DNA of 64,000 nt from UBA1231 sp045123185 (GTDB lineage: Bacteria > Bacillota_I > Bacilli_A > ML615J-28 > CAG-313). The position numbers and the translations under genes are program-made. Positions 9,384-17,133 of this stretch are shown here, piece after piece (within the stretch, counting starts at the first letter, position 1; each line of letters starts with the position of its first letter). The stretch lies in the NCBI GenBank assembly GCA_045123185.1, contig JBGVIL010000020.1, positions 30,127 through 94,126 on the forward strand. Reading direction: 5' to 3'. Under the pieces are notes generated by a model. The model worked only from the letters and a program-made list of their open reading frames with translations. It made no database searches and was not told the origin of the DNA.

Positions 9384-9820
9384 TATTTTTCTCCTTTTAA
9401 ATTATTTAGTTCATTGTTAATGGTGTTTAACATCTCAAATAGTTCATCTTGTTTTTCTTTTGATAAAACACTTGATACTTTTTCTTCAATTCTTTTAAAA
9501 ATATTACGAACTTCATCATCAAATGATTTTCCAAGATCAGTTAAATATACTCTGATAATTCTTTGATCTTGTTCATCTTGTTTTCTTTCAATGTAACCTA
9601 ATAGTTCCATCTTTTGTAAAGTTAATGTAATTGTTGGTTTAGATAACATTAACTTTTTACCTAGTTCAAGTTGTGATTGTCCATCACATCTTGCCAGATG
9701 CATTATTACTCCATGAAAACTTGATGGTATTCCAAGTTTTTCACATTCTGATCTTACATACTCGTGAAAAATCTTTCCTGTTTTACTAATATTTCTAAGA
9801 ATTAAACGATCTTTATCCAT
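9383..9820 (-). CDS. MarR-family transcriptional regulator of the ABC exporter operon
   Basis: A 145-residue winged-helix regulator. The HTH region runs from about residue 45 (ARCDGQSQLELGKKLMLSKP) through TITLTLQKMELLGYIERK, and the wing carries the family pattern DEQDQRIIRVYLTDLG. I chose the ATG at 9820, preceded by GGAGGG; an upstream TTG at 9832 would overlap that ribosome site. It is the first gene of a three-gene operon with both exporter halves. A perfect palindrome between its -10 box and start argues for self-repression. The inducing ligand is unknown. Confidence 0.9.
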   Translation of the reverse strand: MDKDRLILRNISKTGKIFHEYVRSECEKLGIPSSFHGVIMHLARCDGQSQLELGKKLMLSKPTITLTLQKMELLGYIERKQDEQDQRIIRVYLTDLGKSFDDEVRNIFKRIEEKVSSVLSKEKQDELFEMLNTINNELNNLKGEK

Positions 9821-9832
9821 ACTTCCCTCCAA

Positions 9833-9852
9833 AGTTAGTTTTAAAACTAACT
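9833..9852. promoter_or_regulatory. MarR operator (perfect 20-bp palindrome)
   Basis: AGTTAGTTTTAAAACTAACT is a perfect 20-bp inverted repeat directly after the -10 box. It covers the expected transcription start and lies 12 bp before the MarR ATG, a classic position for autorepression. Confidence 0.8.
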
Positions 9853-9853
9853 A

Positions 9854-9882
9854 ATTATAACATAATATTACTGTTATTGCAA
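9854..9882 (-). promoter_or_regulatory. promoter of the marR-ABC operon
   Basis: TTGCAA (9877-9882), 17-bp spacer, TATAAT (9854-9859) on the minus strand. Confidence 0.85.
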
Positions 9883-9984
9883 ATACTTTTATTTTATTTT
9901 TAAAAAAGAATATACTTACAATCACAAAATATGTAACCCATCCAATTTAATACCTATAACTAATTCTTTACATACAAAATTCCT

Positions 9985-10040
9985 CCTTCAATAATAACGA
10001 ACATTTAATTATTAAAATGTCGGGGTCAAAATTAAAAAAG
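9985..10040. repeat. intergenic repeat A, copy 1
   Basis: This ~55-bp unit (CTTCAATAATAACGAACATT... GTCGGGGTC, then an A-rich tail) recurs at 15099-15152 and 15173-15230 in the same orientation. The centre can form a small hairpin (ACATTT / AAAATGT). Confidence 0.65.
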
Positions 10041-10058
10041 TTATGAAATATAAAAATT

Positions 10059-10125
10059 GTGCACAGGATAAGCCGTGCTTCACTCTGCTTCACGCAAAAT
10101 ATTTAGTAACAAGGAAACCTAGCTT
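10059..10125 (+). repeat. inverted repeat B, left arm
   Basis: Bases 10059-10093 match the reverse complement of 14896-14930 at 32 of 35 positions. Bases 10102-10125 match the reverse complement of 14853-14876 at 20 of 24. The spacer between the two blocks is shorter here than in the right arm. Confidence 0.7.
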
Positions 10126-10135
10126 ACATATTAAA

Positions 10136-10169
10136 AACCACCTCGTTGGTTTTCCCCAACAAAGTGGTT
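10136..10169 (-). terminator. terminator of the first RHS tip/immunity cassette
   Basis: A stem of about 14 bp with two mismatches (AACCACCTCGTTGG with CCAACAAAGTGGTT) is followed on the minus strand by TTTAAT. It lies downstream of the gene ending at 10196. Confidence 0.75.
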
Positions 10170-10195
10170 AGTGTCTAAATTCTATGTTTTATTTG

Positions 10196-10693
10196 TTACT
10201 TGCTCATCGCGAGTTTTATAATTTTCTTAATTTGATAATTCGAATAATTACCTACATAAACATATTTAGGATTACCATATTTTAAATTAATCTTTAAATA
10301 TTTATTAAACCAGTGTTTATAATAAACTTTTGTCTGTTTTTCTTCTTCTGTAAGTTTAACAATTTCAATATCTTTTATTTCAGAAATAAATACATTCTGA
10401 TTCCACTTTACATCAATGTTATTTGCTGCTTTTTTCCAGCTTGTAGTGAATGGAAAATAATGAAAATATATACTATTTTTATTATTAATTGATATATATC
10501 TTATCATTAAACTGCACCCAATTGGAAGCATGATTCCTACTGCAAACAAGATCACAAGATACCAATATTTAAGTATCCATTCTAAATCATGTAGTTTACC
10601 AAAAACAAAAATTAAAATTGAGCATATCATTAATGGTCCACAAATTACAGACAATAACAATACATCATAAAATGCAATTATTTTTTTTCTCAT
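10196..10693 (-). CDS. candidate immunity protein for RHS tip 1 (two membrane helices)
   Basis: A 165-residue protein of no family I recognise. Two hydrophobic helices lie at about residues 9-31 and 42-65, then a soluble beta-rich domain (~75-160) that could be a bacterial PH-like fold. It starts 11 nt after the stop of the RHS tip, and GAGG follows that stop directly, so the two were cotranscribed. The same topology appears in the protein at 11759-12181, also directly after an RHS tip. Immunity to a membrane-acting toxin is inferred from context only. Confidence 0.55.
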   Translation of the reverse strand: MRKKIIAFYDVLLLSVICGPLMICSILIFVFGKLHDLEWILKYWYLVILFAVGIMLPIGCSLMIRYISINNKNSIYFHYFPFTTSWKKAANNIDVKWNQNVFISEIKDIEIVKLTEEEKQTKVYYKHWFNKYLKINLKYGNPKYVYVGNYSNYQIKKIIKLAMSK

Positions 10694-10704
10694 AATTTAT
10701 CCTC

Positions 10705-11511
10705 CTATTTTGCAATACTATCAATTAACTCATCCAACCTATTACTTGCAAAGATATCAACAAATACACACACAACTCCACCTACAACAAATCCCACTAC
10801 AGTACCAACACCTGGACAAATAGCAGAACCTAACGCAGTTGCTCCGTACAAAATACCTTTGTTTAGATAAATTAAACCTACACCTTTAGCAGCAGTTAAT
10901 GTAGCTCCTAATACGAATCCACCAGGACTTACTCCTCTTTGGACACTATCATAAATATCTAAACCAACACCTAATGCAACACCAAATATATCTGATTTAC
11001 CTAAACCCCAACTAAATTGATTAAATGCAAGAACGCCATCCTTCATTGAAGCACCAAGCATAGTCATATCATCAGAAAAAGCATGTAAATTTTTACTAAA
11101 ATAACTTATGTTATTGTAAATTGTTGATGCAGAAGAATATAATCCATGAAGTGTTGAACCTGCGTCTAATTTGTTATCAATCCAACCTAGATTTAATCCA
11201 CCTTTAGATGTAGAATTAGGATTTCTATTTCCGGTAAATGAACTACCAGCACCAATAGAACTTACTAATTCACCACCAACACTAGTACTACCAATAGCAC
11301 TTGAGTTATTATATGAAAAGCTAATTGGATTGTTATTCGCATAACTATATAAGTTAAGTCCATTAATGCTTGATGGGTTTAAACTAGATACATCTGCTGG
11401 TTGGATGAATCTTCCTAGTTCAGGGCTATAATAGCGAGATGTTACAAGAAAGAGGTTAGTTTCTACATTATAATCTTGATTATCCTTGTGGATAATTATT
11501 TCATATAATGA
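10705..11511 (-). pseudogene. orphan RHS C-terminal tip 1 (5'-truncated toxin cassette)
   Basis: An open frame without a usable start runs from just after an in-frame TAA (11512-11514) to the stop at 10705. Its first part is the end of an RHS core: VETNLFLVTSRYYSPELGRF, then SSINGLNLYSYANNNPISF. About 200 residues of tip follow, including the glycine-rich hydrophobic run ALGSAICPGVGTVVGFVVGG near the end. The first in-frame ATG (about 11067) is far inside, so it is probably not translated as it stands. The core differs clearly from the other two RHS ends here (LFLVTSR versus LFWxSSR), so this tip comes from another RHS lineage. It may be a remnant or a donor cassette. Confidence 0.7.
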
Positions 11512-11661
11512 TTATACCACATTTTTTATATTAATACAAAATTAATCAACTAAAAACAAAAATATTAAATTTAAATATCTAACTCAAAAGTGTTGCAAAT
11601 TTGCTTATTTTAGAGGCAGAATAAGGAAAATGCAACAAGTAGCATTTTCGACTGTTGCGAC

Positions 11662-11676
11662 AACTGGGATACCCAG
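11662..11676. repeat. palindromic fragment of repeat B
   Basis: AACTGGGATACCCAG, containing the near-palindrome CTGGGATACCCAG, recurs exactly in reverse complement at 14856-14870. ATTTTCG precedes it here as in the right arm. The surrounding 11512-11758 holds no gene I can support. Confidence 0.55.
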
Positions 11677-11758
11677 GTTTCGCTCTTGTCCACTAAATGT
11701 AAGAAAGGATGAAACTGAGATAATCAGCTCCACCCCTAATGTTAAAAGTGATGTTTGT

Positions 11759-12181
11759 TTATTTTTTTAAAGTTTCTTTTATTATTTTAATTATTTTTTT
11801 AGTGTTACTAACTTTATATTCCCACCCTTTAAGAGTATTATATCCAGTAAATTTATACAATTTATCCAAAGTTGAGATATAAATAATATTTTGTTTTAAT
11901 GTTTGATCTTCAGTATAAATATCAATAATATCCTTTATATTTAATTCTGTTTTTTTGATTTGTATAATAATCAACTTATCTTTATTAATAATTATTTTAC
12001 TTGAAAAACTAATATATAGTGCAAATAAGCAAAACATTACAACAAATGTAATAAATATAATAGCTCCTATAATTAGATTATCTACTAAAAAACATACACA
12101 ATACCAAAGTGCTATAGTAAATAGACATTCAATTATTGACAATAACTTAAACCCATTGGAAACTAAACTAATTTTTTTCAT
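11759..12181 (-). CDS. candidate immunity protein for RHS tip 2 (two membrane helices)
   Basis: A 140-residue protein, family not recognised. Two hydrophobic helices (~12-34 and ~36-58) form a hairpin, followed by a soluble domain with alternating beta strands (IIINKDKLIIIQIKK, then NIKDIIDIYTE) resembling bacterial PH domains. Its ATG lies 9 nt after the TAA of RHS tip 2, with AAGGTGG overlapping that stop. The shared topology with the 10196-10693 protein, in the same place after a tip, is the main reason to call it immunity. Confidence 0.55.
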   Translation of the reverse strand: MKKISLVSNGFKLLSIIECLFTIALWYCVCFLVDNLIIGAIIFITFVVMFCLFALYISFSSKIIINKDKLIIIQIKKTELNIKDIIDIYTEDQTLKQNIIYISTLDKLYKFTGYNTLKGWEYKVSNTKKIIKIIKETLKK

Positions 12182-12190
12182 AATGCCACC

Positions 12191-12895
12191 TTAATCAAAC
12201 AAACTTTTCCATAAATCATATACAAAATCTCTTACATGGTCAATTACCGATTTTCCATTTACATCTAATTCCATAAGCCAATTTACACCTAAACCTACTA
12301 AATAACCAACTGCTGTACCTATTGCAGTACCAACTATAGGAATTGGGATGAATGATCCTACAAATCCACCTAGTTTTGCTAATCCAATTGTTGTTAATGA
12401 ATAAACTGCAGTATTTACAACAGCATTAGATATAATTCTATCAGTACTATATCCTCTGTTATAATCATTAAATGCCCCTTCACCTACTTGAATTGCGACT
12501 GTTATAGCGGCCATTATATTTCCAAATTTATTAAATGCTTTAACATCATCCGCAAAACTATTGATTGCTGCCGTTCTTTGCTTATTCCAAATTCCAATAC
12601 CAATATTATTCGGTCTTACAGCATTAACAACACTAAAATATCCGCCTATATATGCTCCATTTAACATCAATTGTAGAGCCGTAGATGTGCCTTCAAATAA
12701 ATTACTAAAAGTAGCCCATTCTGGATAATGACCAGTGTTGTCTTTATACATGATCGGATTATTTTTGCAGTAACAATATAAATTAAGACCATTTACTGAT
12801 TCTGGATCTAGATATTCTACATCATCTGGACTTATAAATCGACATAATTCTGGTGAATAATACCTTGAGGATAACCAAAATAACGAAGTTTCGAC
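12191..12895 (-). pseudogene. orphan RHS C-terminal tip 2 (5'-truncated toxin cassette)
   Basis: An open frame begins with the RHS core end VETSLFWLSSRYYSPELCRF, then NGLNLYCYCKNNPIMYKDNTG, very similar to the full RHS protein at 18179-24271 (VETSLFWVSSRYYSPELCRW). Similarity to that gene stops at about 12893-12896; upstream is the 3' end of the recombinase gene. The tip (~180 residues) ends in a glycine-zipper-like membrane segment, GTAIGTAVGYLVGLG. An ATG at 12751 inside the frame could yield the tip alone, but I see no strong ribosome site. It is either a remnant of an RHS gene cut by an insertion or a donor tip. Confidence 0.75.
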
Positions 12896-12924
12896 AGGGC
12901 TATTACGAGTATCCCCATAAAAGA

Positions 12925-14541
12925 TTAACCTATAAACTTATAGATAATCTTTATTTCTCTAAATTTTGTACCATTAATAACTTTCACATGACTTACTGTT
13001 ATATGTGATATTAAATTATTAATGATTTCAGGAGTCAACTCATCAAAGTCAATATACTTTCTTGCTATTTGCTTGAATGTTTCAATATTAGCTTCCGTCT
13101 TATTCTCCTGAGTAAGTTTACTTTCAATTTCTATTAGTTGTGAGTTTAACTTCTTTTGTTCTTCTTGATACTTATCTAGCATCTTTTGATAGTTACTTCC
13201 ACTTAGTTTTTCTTCTGCTAAATCTTCATATAATCTAATGATGATTGAGTCAATTGTATTAAGTCTAGTAACTATTTTATTTTTCTCACTAACTAATACT
13301 TTAATGTGTTCATCAGTATCTACTTTATTAACGATGTTATTTATAAATTCATCACTATTTAATTTTAGTGACTTCATTAGTTCCTTTAGTTTAGATTTAA
13401 CTATATCATAGATTTCAAGATATCCTATTGTATTAGGTTCATCATCTAATCCATACTTTACAAAATTACCAACACATCTATATCTCCATACCATCTTACC
13501 ACTTCTTCTTTTATTGTAATATAGATTTAGAGGTCTTCCACAATTTTTACATCTAAGAATTCCTTTGAAAAGATTTGGATGGTTATGTCTAGATGGACGT
13601 TGCCTATGTCTAATTAATTCTTGGACATGTTCAAAGTCACTTCTAGATATAATTGGTTCATGTGTATTTCTTACTATGATATGTTCTTCTTTAGGAACTT
13701 TTGTGCATTTCTTGGTTTTATAGTTTTTAACTTCATATTTATGATTTTCCATATCACCAACATAGACCATATCTCTTATGATTGCTCCTACAGTTACAGT
13801 GTTCCAAGATTCAATGTCATAGTTTTTAAACATTTGCCTTCTTGTTTCAGTTAACTTAGTAAATCTTAAGTCACCTTTACTAGCTTTATAAATACTTGGA
13901 GGCATAATACCCCTTTTATTAAGTTCCCTAGTAATCTTAACTACACCGATATTACTTAATGCTAAGTCAAAGATTAGTCTAACTACTTCAGCAGCCTCTT
14001 CATCTATTACTAAATGATTTTTATCATTTGGATCTTTTTTATATCCATATGGAGGTTGAGCTGCCATAAACATACCTTTTTGCATTAATAATCTTTTAGC
14101 AGTCTTTACTTTTCTTGAAGTGTCTTTAGCATACATATCATTCAAGATATTTTTAAATGGTGCGATATCGTTATTATCATAAAGTGTATCAACATTATCA
14201 TTAACTGCGATATATCTAATATCATTATCTGGAAAGAATATTTCAATAAAGTAACTTGTTTGAATATGATTTCTTCCTAGTCTTGATAAATCCTTAGTTA
14301 ATACTAAATTGATTTTACCATCACTAATATCTTGCATTAATCTTTTAAATGCTGGACGTTCAAAGTTAAGACCACTATAACCATCATCGATATAATAATC
14401 ATAAATAGTAAACCCATGTTCTAATGCATATTTCTCTAACATCATTTTTTGAATTTTAATACTTGATGAATCACCCTCATTTCCATCGTCTAATGATAGA
14501 CGACAATAAATTGCTGTGTTGTAAAGTTTATTTCGCTTCAT
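12925..14541 (-). CDS. large serine recombinase
   Basis: A site-specific recombinase of 538 residues. The resolvase domain starts with AIYCRLSLDDG (catalytic Ser in CRLS) and contains LVLTKDLSRLGRNH. The recombinase domain spans ~165-300 (PPYGYKKDP). A zinc ribbon (LRCKNCGRPL ... RCVG) lies near 335-365, then a coiled coil with a helical tail. This is the architecture of integrases/transposases of Firmicute mobile elements (TnpX-like). Its stop lies about 30 bp from where RHS tip 2 begins. Upstream are a TATAAT box and AAGGAG before the ATG. Element limits are uncertain. Confidence 0.9.
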   Translation of the reverse strand: MKRNKLYNTAIYCRLSLDDGNEGDSSSIKIQKMMLEKYALEHGFTIYDYYIDDGYSGLNFERPAFKRLMQDISDGKINLVLTKDLSRLGRNHIQTSYFIEIFFPDNDIRYIAVNDNVDTLYDNNDIAPFKNILNDMYAKDTSRKVKTAKRLLMQKGMFMAAQPPYGYKKDPNDKNHLVIDEEAAEVVRLIFDLALSNIGVVKITRELNKRGIMPPSIYKASKGDLRFTKLTETRRQMFKNYDIESWNTVTVGAIIRDMVYVGDMENHKYEVKNYKTKKCTKVPKEEHIIVRNTHEPIISRSDFEHVQELIRHRQRPSRHNHPNLFKGILRCKNCGRPLNLYYNKRRSGKMVWRYRCVGNFVKYGLDDEPNTIGYLEIYDIVKSKLKELMKSLKLNSDEFINNIVNKVDTDEHIKVLVSEKNKIVTRLNTIDSIIIRLYEDLAEEKLSGSNYQKMLDKYQEEQKKLNSQLIEIESKLTQENKTEANIETFKQIARKYIDFDELTPEIINNLISHITVSHVKVINGTKFREIKIIYKFIG

Positions 14542-14610
14542 ATTTGGATACTCCTTTTTATTAAAGCAAATAACCTTTCACAAGCAAGTATATTATACCA
14601 CACAATAGAT

Positions 14611-14811
14611 TTAATTACCATCATAATGGTTAACCTCTTCTTTACTAGTTAAGTTATTTTTAATATCTTTTAAAATTAGTTTTTCAATAATGTTAGTAAC
14701 TTTGTTTTCTCCTCCAACGGATTCTTTAATTACATAAATTGTTTTGTTTTTATCATCAATGATTGATGACATTTTAACTCTTTGAATATTTAATTTGTTT
14801 TTCTTCTCTAT
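14611..14811 (-). CDS. small ORF upstream of the recombinase, non-standard ATA start
   Basis: A 67-codon frame sits 8 nt after the strong ribosome site AAGGAGGAC (14818-14826), but the codon at that position is ATA, not ATG, GTG or TTG. It reads IEKKNKLNIQRVKMSSIIDD, then a basic/hydrophobic stretch ending in EEVNHYDGN. Small accessory ORFs beside this recombinase type are common. It could be a decayed gene (ATG to ATA) or use a rare start. The internal ATG is 44 bases from the ribosome site and a poor alternative. Confidence 0.4.
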   Translation of the reverse strand: MEKKNKLNIQRVKMSSIIDDKNKTIYVIKESVGGENKVTNIIEKLILKDIKNNLTSKEEVNHYDGN

Positions 14812-14852
14812 AAATTTGTCCTCCTTATTTTCTTAATATTTTTAATAAATGC

Positions 14853-14930
14853 AAGCTGGGTATCCCAGTTACTAAACATAGGCGAAAATCACTTTGTGAT
14901 GCAGAGTGAAGCACGCCTTATCCTGTTCAC
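14853..14930 (-). repeat. inverted repeat B, right arm
   Basis: Reverse-complement partner of 10059-10125: block 14896-14930 (32/35) and block 14853-14876 (20/24). The two arms bound 4.9 kb containing both orphan RHS tips, their immunity candidates and the recombinase. Confidence 0.7.
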
Positions 14931-15098
14931 GAAAATGATATATTTTAAGCATTTTAATTAATATTAATTACCATCATTAACACCTCCATCACTTGTTGTT
15001 TGAAGAGATACACAAACACATCCCTTCACTATTACTGGAGATTTTAACTCCATTTTGAGAGGGTGTTTTATGAAACTTTTTAATCTTTTTGAAAATAT

Positions 15099-15152
15099 CC
15101 CTTCAATAGTAACGGACTTTTAGATGCTAAAGTGTCGGGGTAAAAATCAAAA
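15099..15152. repeat. intergenic repeat A, copy 2
   Basis: CTTCAATAGTAACGGACTTT... GTGTCGGGGT followed by an A/T-rich tail, in the same orientation as copies 1 and 3. Confidence 0.65.
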
Positions 15153-15172
15153 ATTTTTTATTTTTTTATATC

Positions 15173-15230
15173 TCTTCAATAGTAACGGACATTTGATATG
15201 CTAAATGCGAGGGTCCAAATTTAAAAAAAT
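15173..15230. repeat. intergenic repeat A, copy 3
   Basis: CTTCAATAGTAACGGACATT... GCGAGGGTCC followed by an A-rich tail. The central hairpin pairs CATTT with AAATG; copy 2 pairs ACTTT with AAAGT, a compensated change. Confidence 0.65.
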
Positions 15231-15253
15231 CAAATTTTAACATTAGAATTAAA

Positions 15254-15284
15254 AAAAGATGAAGTTTTTAAATGCTTCATCTTT
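15254..15284 (-). terminator. terminator of the HIT/phosphorylase/HEPN operon
   Basis: The stem AAAGATGAAG / CTTCATCTTT is followed on the minus strand by a run of Ts, downstream of the gene ending at 15355. Confidence 0.75.
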
Positions 15285-15354
15285 TAACGTATATTCATAA
15301 TATAAGCTCTTTACCCTATCGATTTAAATAATGAATATTGTGAATCCTAAACAA

Positions 15355-16008
15355 TTATTTCCATAACTCTTCAATATCTTTAGATGCTATAAGATAACTA
15401 TCTTTTCCTATAACTGTTTCTCTTGTTTCAAAATCTATCATTCCGAATATTAATGAAATATCATTGGGAACGTCACTATCGTTATCTCTATCACCAATGA
15501 ATTTGACAAGATAGTTTTCTAATATATATAATCCTGCAAGAGCATTTAAAACATTTTTAAGATTTGCTTTATGATAATTGCACAATCTTTCATGTTTAAC
15601 ATTATTGTATGGAGTCCACCAATCTGGAGATTTATAATTAGGTTCTTTTTGCCAATTAGAAAAAGGTTGAAGTTCTAAATCCTTAAATCTTACCTTTTGA
15701 GTATTAATATTCACCCAATTTTGTAAGACTATTGGAGTGTAACCATTCTTCATATCATTTGCTGATTGATTACCTAACTCTAAACAAATACTTTTTAATA
15801 TAACATCAATCTCAGAACATATTGCTTGATATTGTTTAATAAATTCATTAGAGAATGTTTTACTATTTCCACAATTGTCATGTTCAATACCATCATACAA
15901 ATAATCTTCGCCAAGTTCAAAACTGACATATCTTTCTGATTGGAGAAAATCTTTTTCCAATACTAAATAATATTCCCAATGATGCTTGCAAAATTCTTTA
16001 CGATTCAT
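15355..16008 (-). CDS. hypothetical protein, HEPN-like helical
   Basis: 217 residues from the ATG at 16008, which follows GGGTGG; a longer frame to 16083 overlaps the previous gene and lacks a ribosome site. I do not recognise the family with certainty. The protein is mainly helical. The segment WWTPYNNVKHERLCNYHKAN followed by NVLNALAGLYILENYL resembles HEPN-type proteins, where an Asn-x-x-Lys-His-x-Arg motif sits near the active site. It is the last gene of a four-gene operon. A nuclease or effector role is inference. Confidence 0.5.
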   Translation of the reverse strand: MNRKEFCKHHWEYYLVLEKDFLQSERYVSFELGEDYLYDGIEHDNCGNSKTFSNEFIKQYQAICSEIDVILKSICLELGNQSANDMKNGYTPIVLQNWVNINTQKVRFKDLELQPFSNWQKEPNYKSPDWWTPYNNVKHERLCNYHKANLKNVLNALAGLYILENYLVKFIGDRDNDSDVPNDISLIFGMIDFETRETVIGKDSYLIASKDIEELWK

Positions 16009-16039
16009 AAAATCCACCCCGTATATATTAATCTTTTTT

Positions 16040-16333
16040 TTATTCGAAATGATATAAAACTTCTTTATTATGTTTTTTAGCATATTCTATTTCTTTTTTA
16101 ACAGATTCTCCAATATATCCATTAATATTAACTACATAAATACCATCACTAATATCAATTTTTTTATAGTGAGCTTTTTCTAATAAAAGTATTTCTTCAT
16201 TATTCAGTTGAATATGTTTATCTATATAAACGCATTGCAAAATATTATATCCTTTTTCAATTTCTAATTGATAAGCTATTCTTTTCATTTCTTCAGCAAA
16301 TTTCATGCTTCCACATATGGTATAAGTTTTCAT
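16040..16333 (-). CDS. nucleoside 2-deoxyribosyltransferase-like / DUF4406-type protein
   Basis: A 97-residue Rossmann-like protein. It opens with TYTICGSMKFAEEMKRIA, like the nucleotide-binding start of deoxyribosyltransferase-like proteins, and continues with DISDGIYVVNINGYIGES and a closing helix plus strand (KKHNKEVLYHF). The VNINGYIGES segment matches the VxxxGYIGxSxxxE pattern of the family, with the glutamate in KKEIEYA. It may remodel nucleosides or act as a nucleotide sensor. It lies 17 nt after the phosphorylase gene, same operon. Confidence 0.6.
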   Translation of the reverse strand: MKTYTICGSMKFAEEMKRIAYQLEIEKGYNILQCVYIDKHIQLNNEEILLLEKAHYKKIDISDGIYVVNINGYIGESVKKEIEYAKKHNKEVLYHFE

Positions 16334-16349
16334 AATGTTCTTCTCCTAA

Positions 16350-17117
16350 TTAAATAATCTTAACTAAATCCTTACATATTTCTATAAGAGAATATCTTAT
16401 ACTTTTTCTATCTCGCCAACTTCTTTTATCCCATACTTCTTGAGATACGTCATCACCAGCATAAATAATTGCTCCATATTTTATATTTCTGAATTGAGCT
16501 ACTGCAATACAACCTGATTGTTCCATTTCAACGATTTTAGCTCCTTCTTCTTTTCGTATCATAATCTTATCTCTTGTTTCTCTATAAAACGCATCAGTAG
16601 TCCATGTTAGCCCTTCAATATAAGGTATATTATTTTCATTCAAATATGCACAAATAATCTTTCTAACATCTTCTTGAGAATTAATAATTCTAGATGGTTT
16701 CACATAATGGTAAGAGAATCCTTCATCTCTAATAGAACCTTTTACGACTAACAATTCGCCTACTTTTATGTCTTTATCTAAAACTCCACCGCCACCGCAA
16801 AACATTACTTCAGAAATGCCAATTCCAGTTAATTCATCCATATATCCTGCACAAGCAGGACAACCTATTGTTCCATGCATAAGCAAAACATCTTCATCAA
16901 TAAATTTATATAAAACTAAGTCGTTTTCTCCGCTAATTGTTAAATACTCTTTTATTTTTCCATCATCTAATAACATATTAACTGCTTCTTTAAAAAATGT
17001 AATAATCAATTTTTTAATTGGTAAAACACCATATTTCTTTTGAAGAAAATATGGATTAATTAAAGCTTCTTTATTATCATCGAACTCCAATATAGGGTAA
17101 TCCTTGTTTTTTAGCAT
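16350..17117 (-). CDS. nucleoside phosphorylase family protein (PNP/UDP-like)
   Basis: Predicted phosphorolysis or hydrolysis of a nucleoside. I chose the ATG at 17117 (255 residues), 8 nt after AAGGATG; an upstream ATG at 17150 would overlap the HIT gene. Family-like points are MHGTIGCPACAGYMDELTGIG, a glycine-rich FCGGGGVLDKDIKVGELLVV phosphate-site region, and AKIVEMEQSGCIAVAQFRNI, corresponding to the VxMExxa nucleoside/ribose site. Substrate specificity cannot be read from sequence. It sits with a HIT protein and a deoxyribosyltransferase-like protein, suggesting one nucleotide-related pathway. Confidence 0.75.
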   Translation of the reverse strand: MLKNKDYPILEFDDNKEALINPYFLQKKYGVLPIKKLIITFFKEAVNMLLDDGKIKEYLTISGENDLVLYKFIDEDVLLMHGTIGCPACAGYMDELTGIGISEVMFCGGGGVLDKDIKVGELLVVKGSIRDEGFSYHYVKPSRIINSQEDVRKIICAYLNENNIPYIEGLTWTTDAFYRETRDKIMIRKEEGAKIVEMEQSGCIAVAQFRNIKYGAIIYAGDDVSQEVWDKRSWRDRKSIRYSLIEICKDLVKII

Positions 17118-17133
17118 AATTTCACATCCTTTT

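Larger units (their letters stand above)
9883..10195. other. intergenic stretch carrying repeats and a terminator
   Basis: No convincing gene on either strand. It holds one copy of repeat family A (9985-10040), one arm of inverted repeat B (10059-10125) and the terminator at 10136-10169. It marks the junction between the exporter operon and the RHS island. Confidence 0.6.
14931..15354. other. non-coding stretch with direct repeats
   Basis: No supportable gene. It contains two copies of repeat A (15099-15152, 15173-15230), an imperfect inverted repeat around 15035-15060 (GGAGATTTTAACTCC) and the terminator at 15254-15284. Confidence 0.6.

Noticed and set aside
9883..15354. CRISPR array, because of repeated ~30-bp units
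   Set aside because: Only three copies of A and two to three of B, with irregular spacing, unlike regular spacers; no cas genes.
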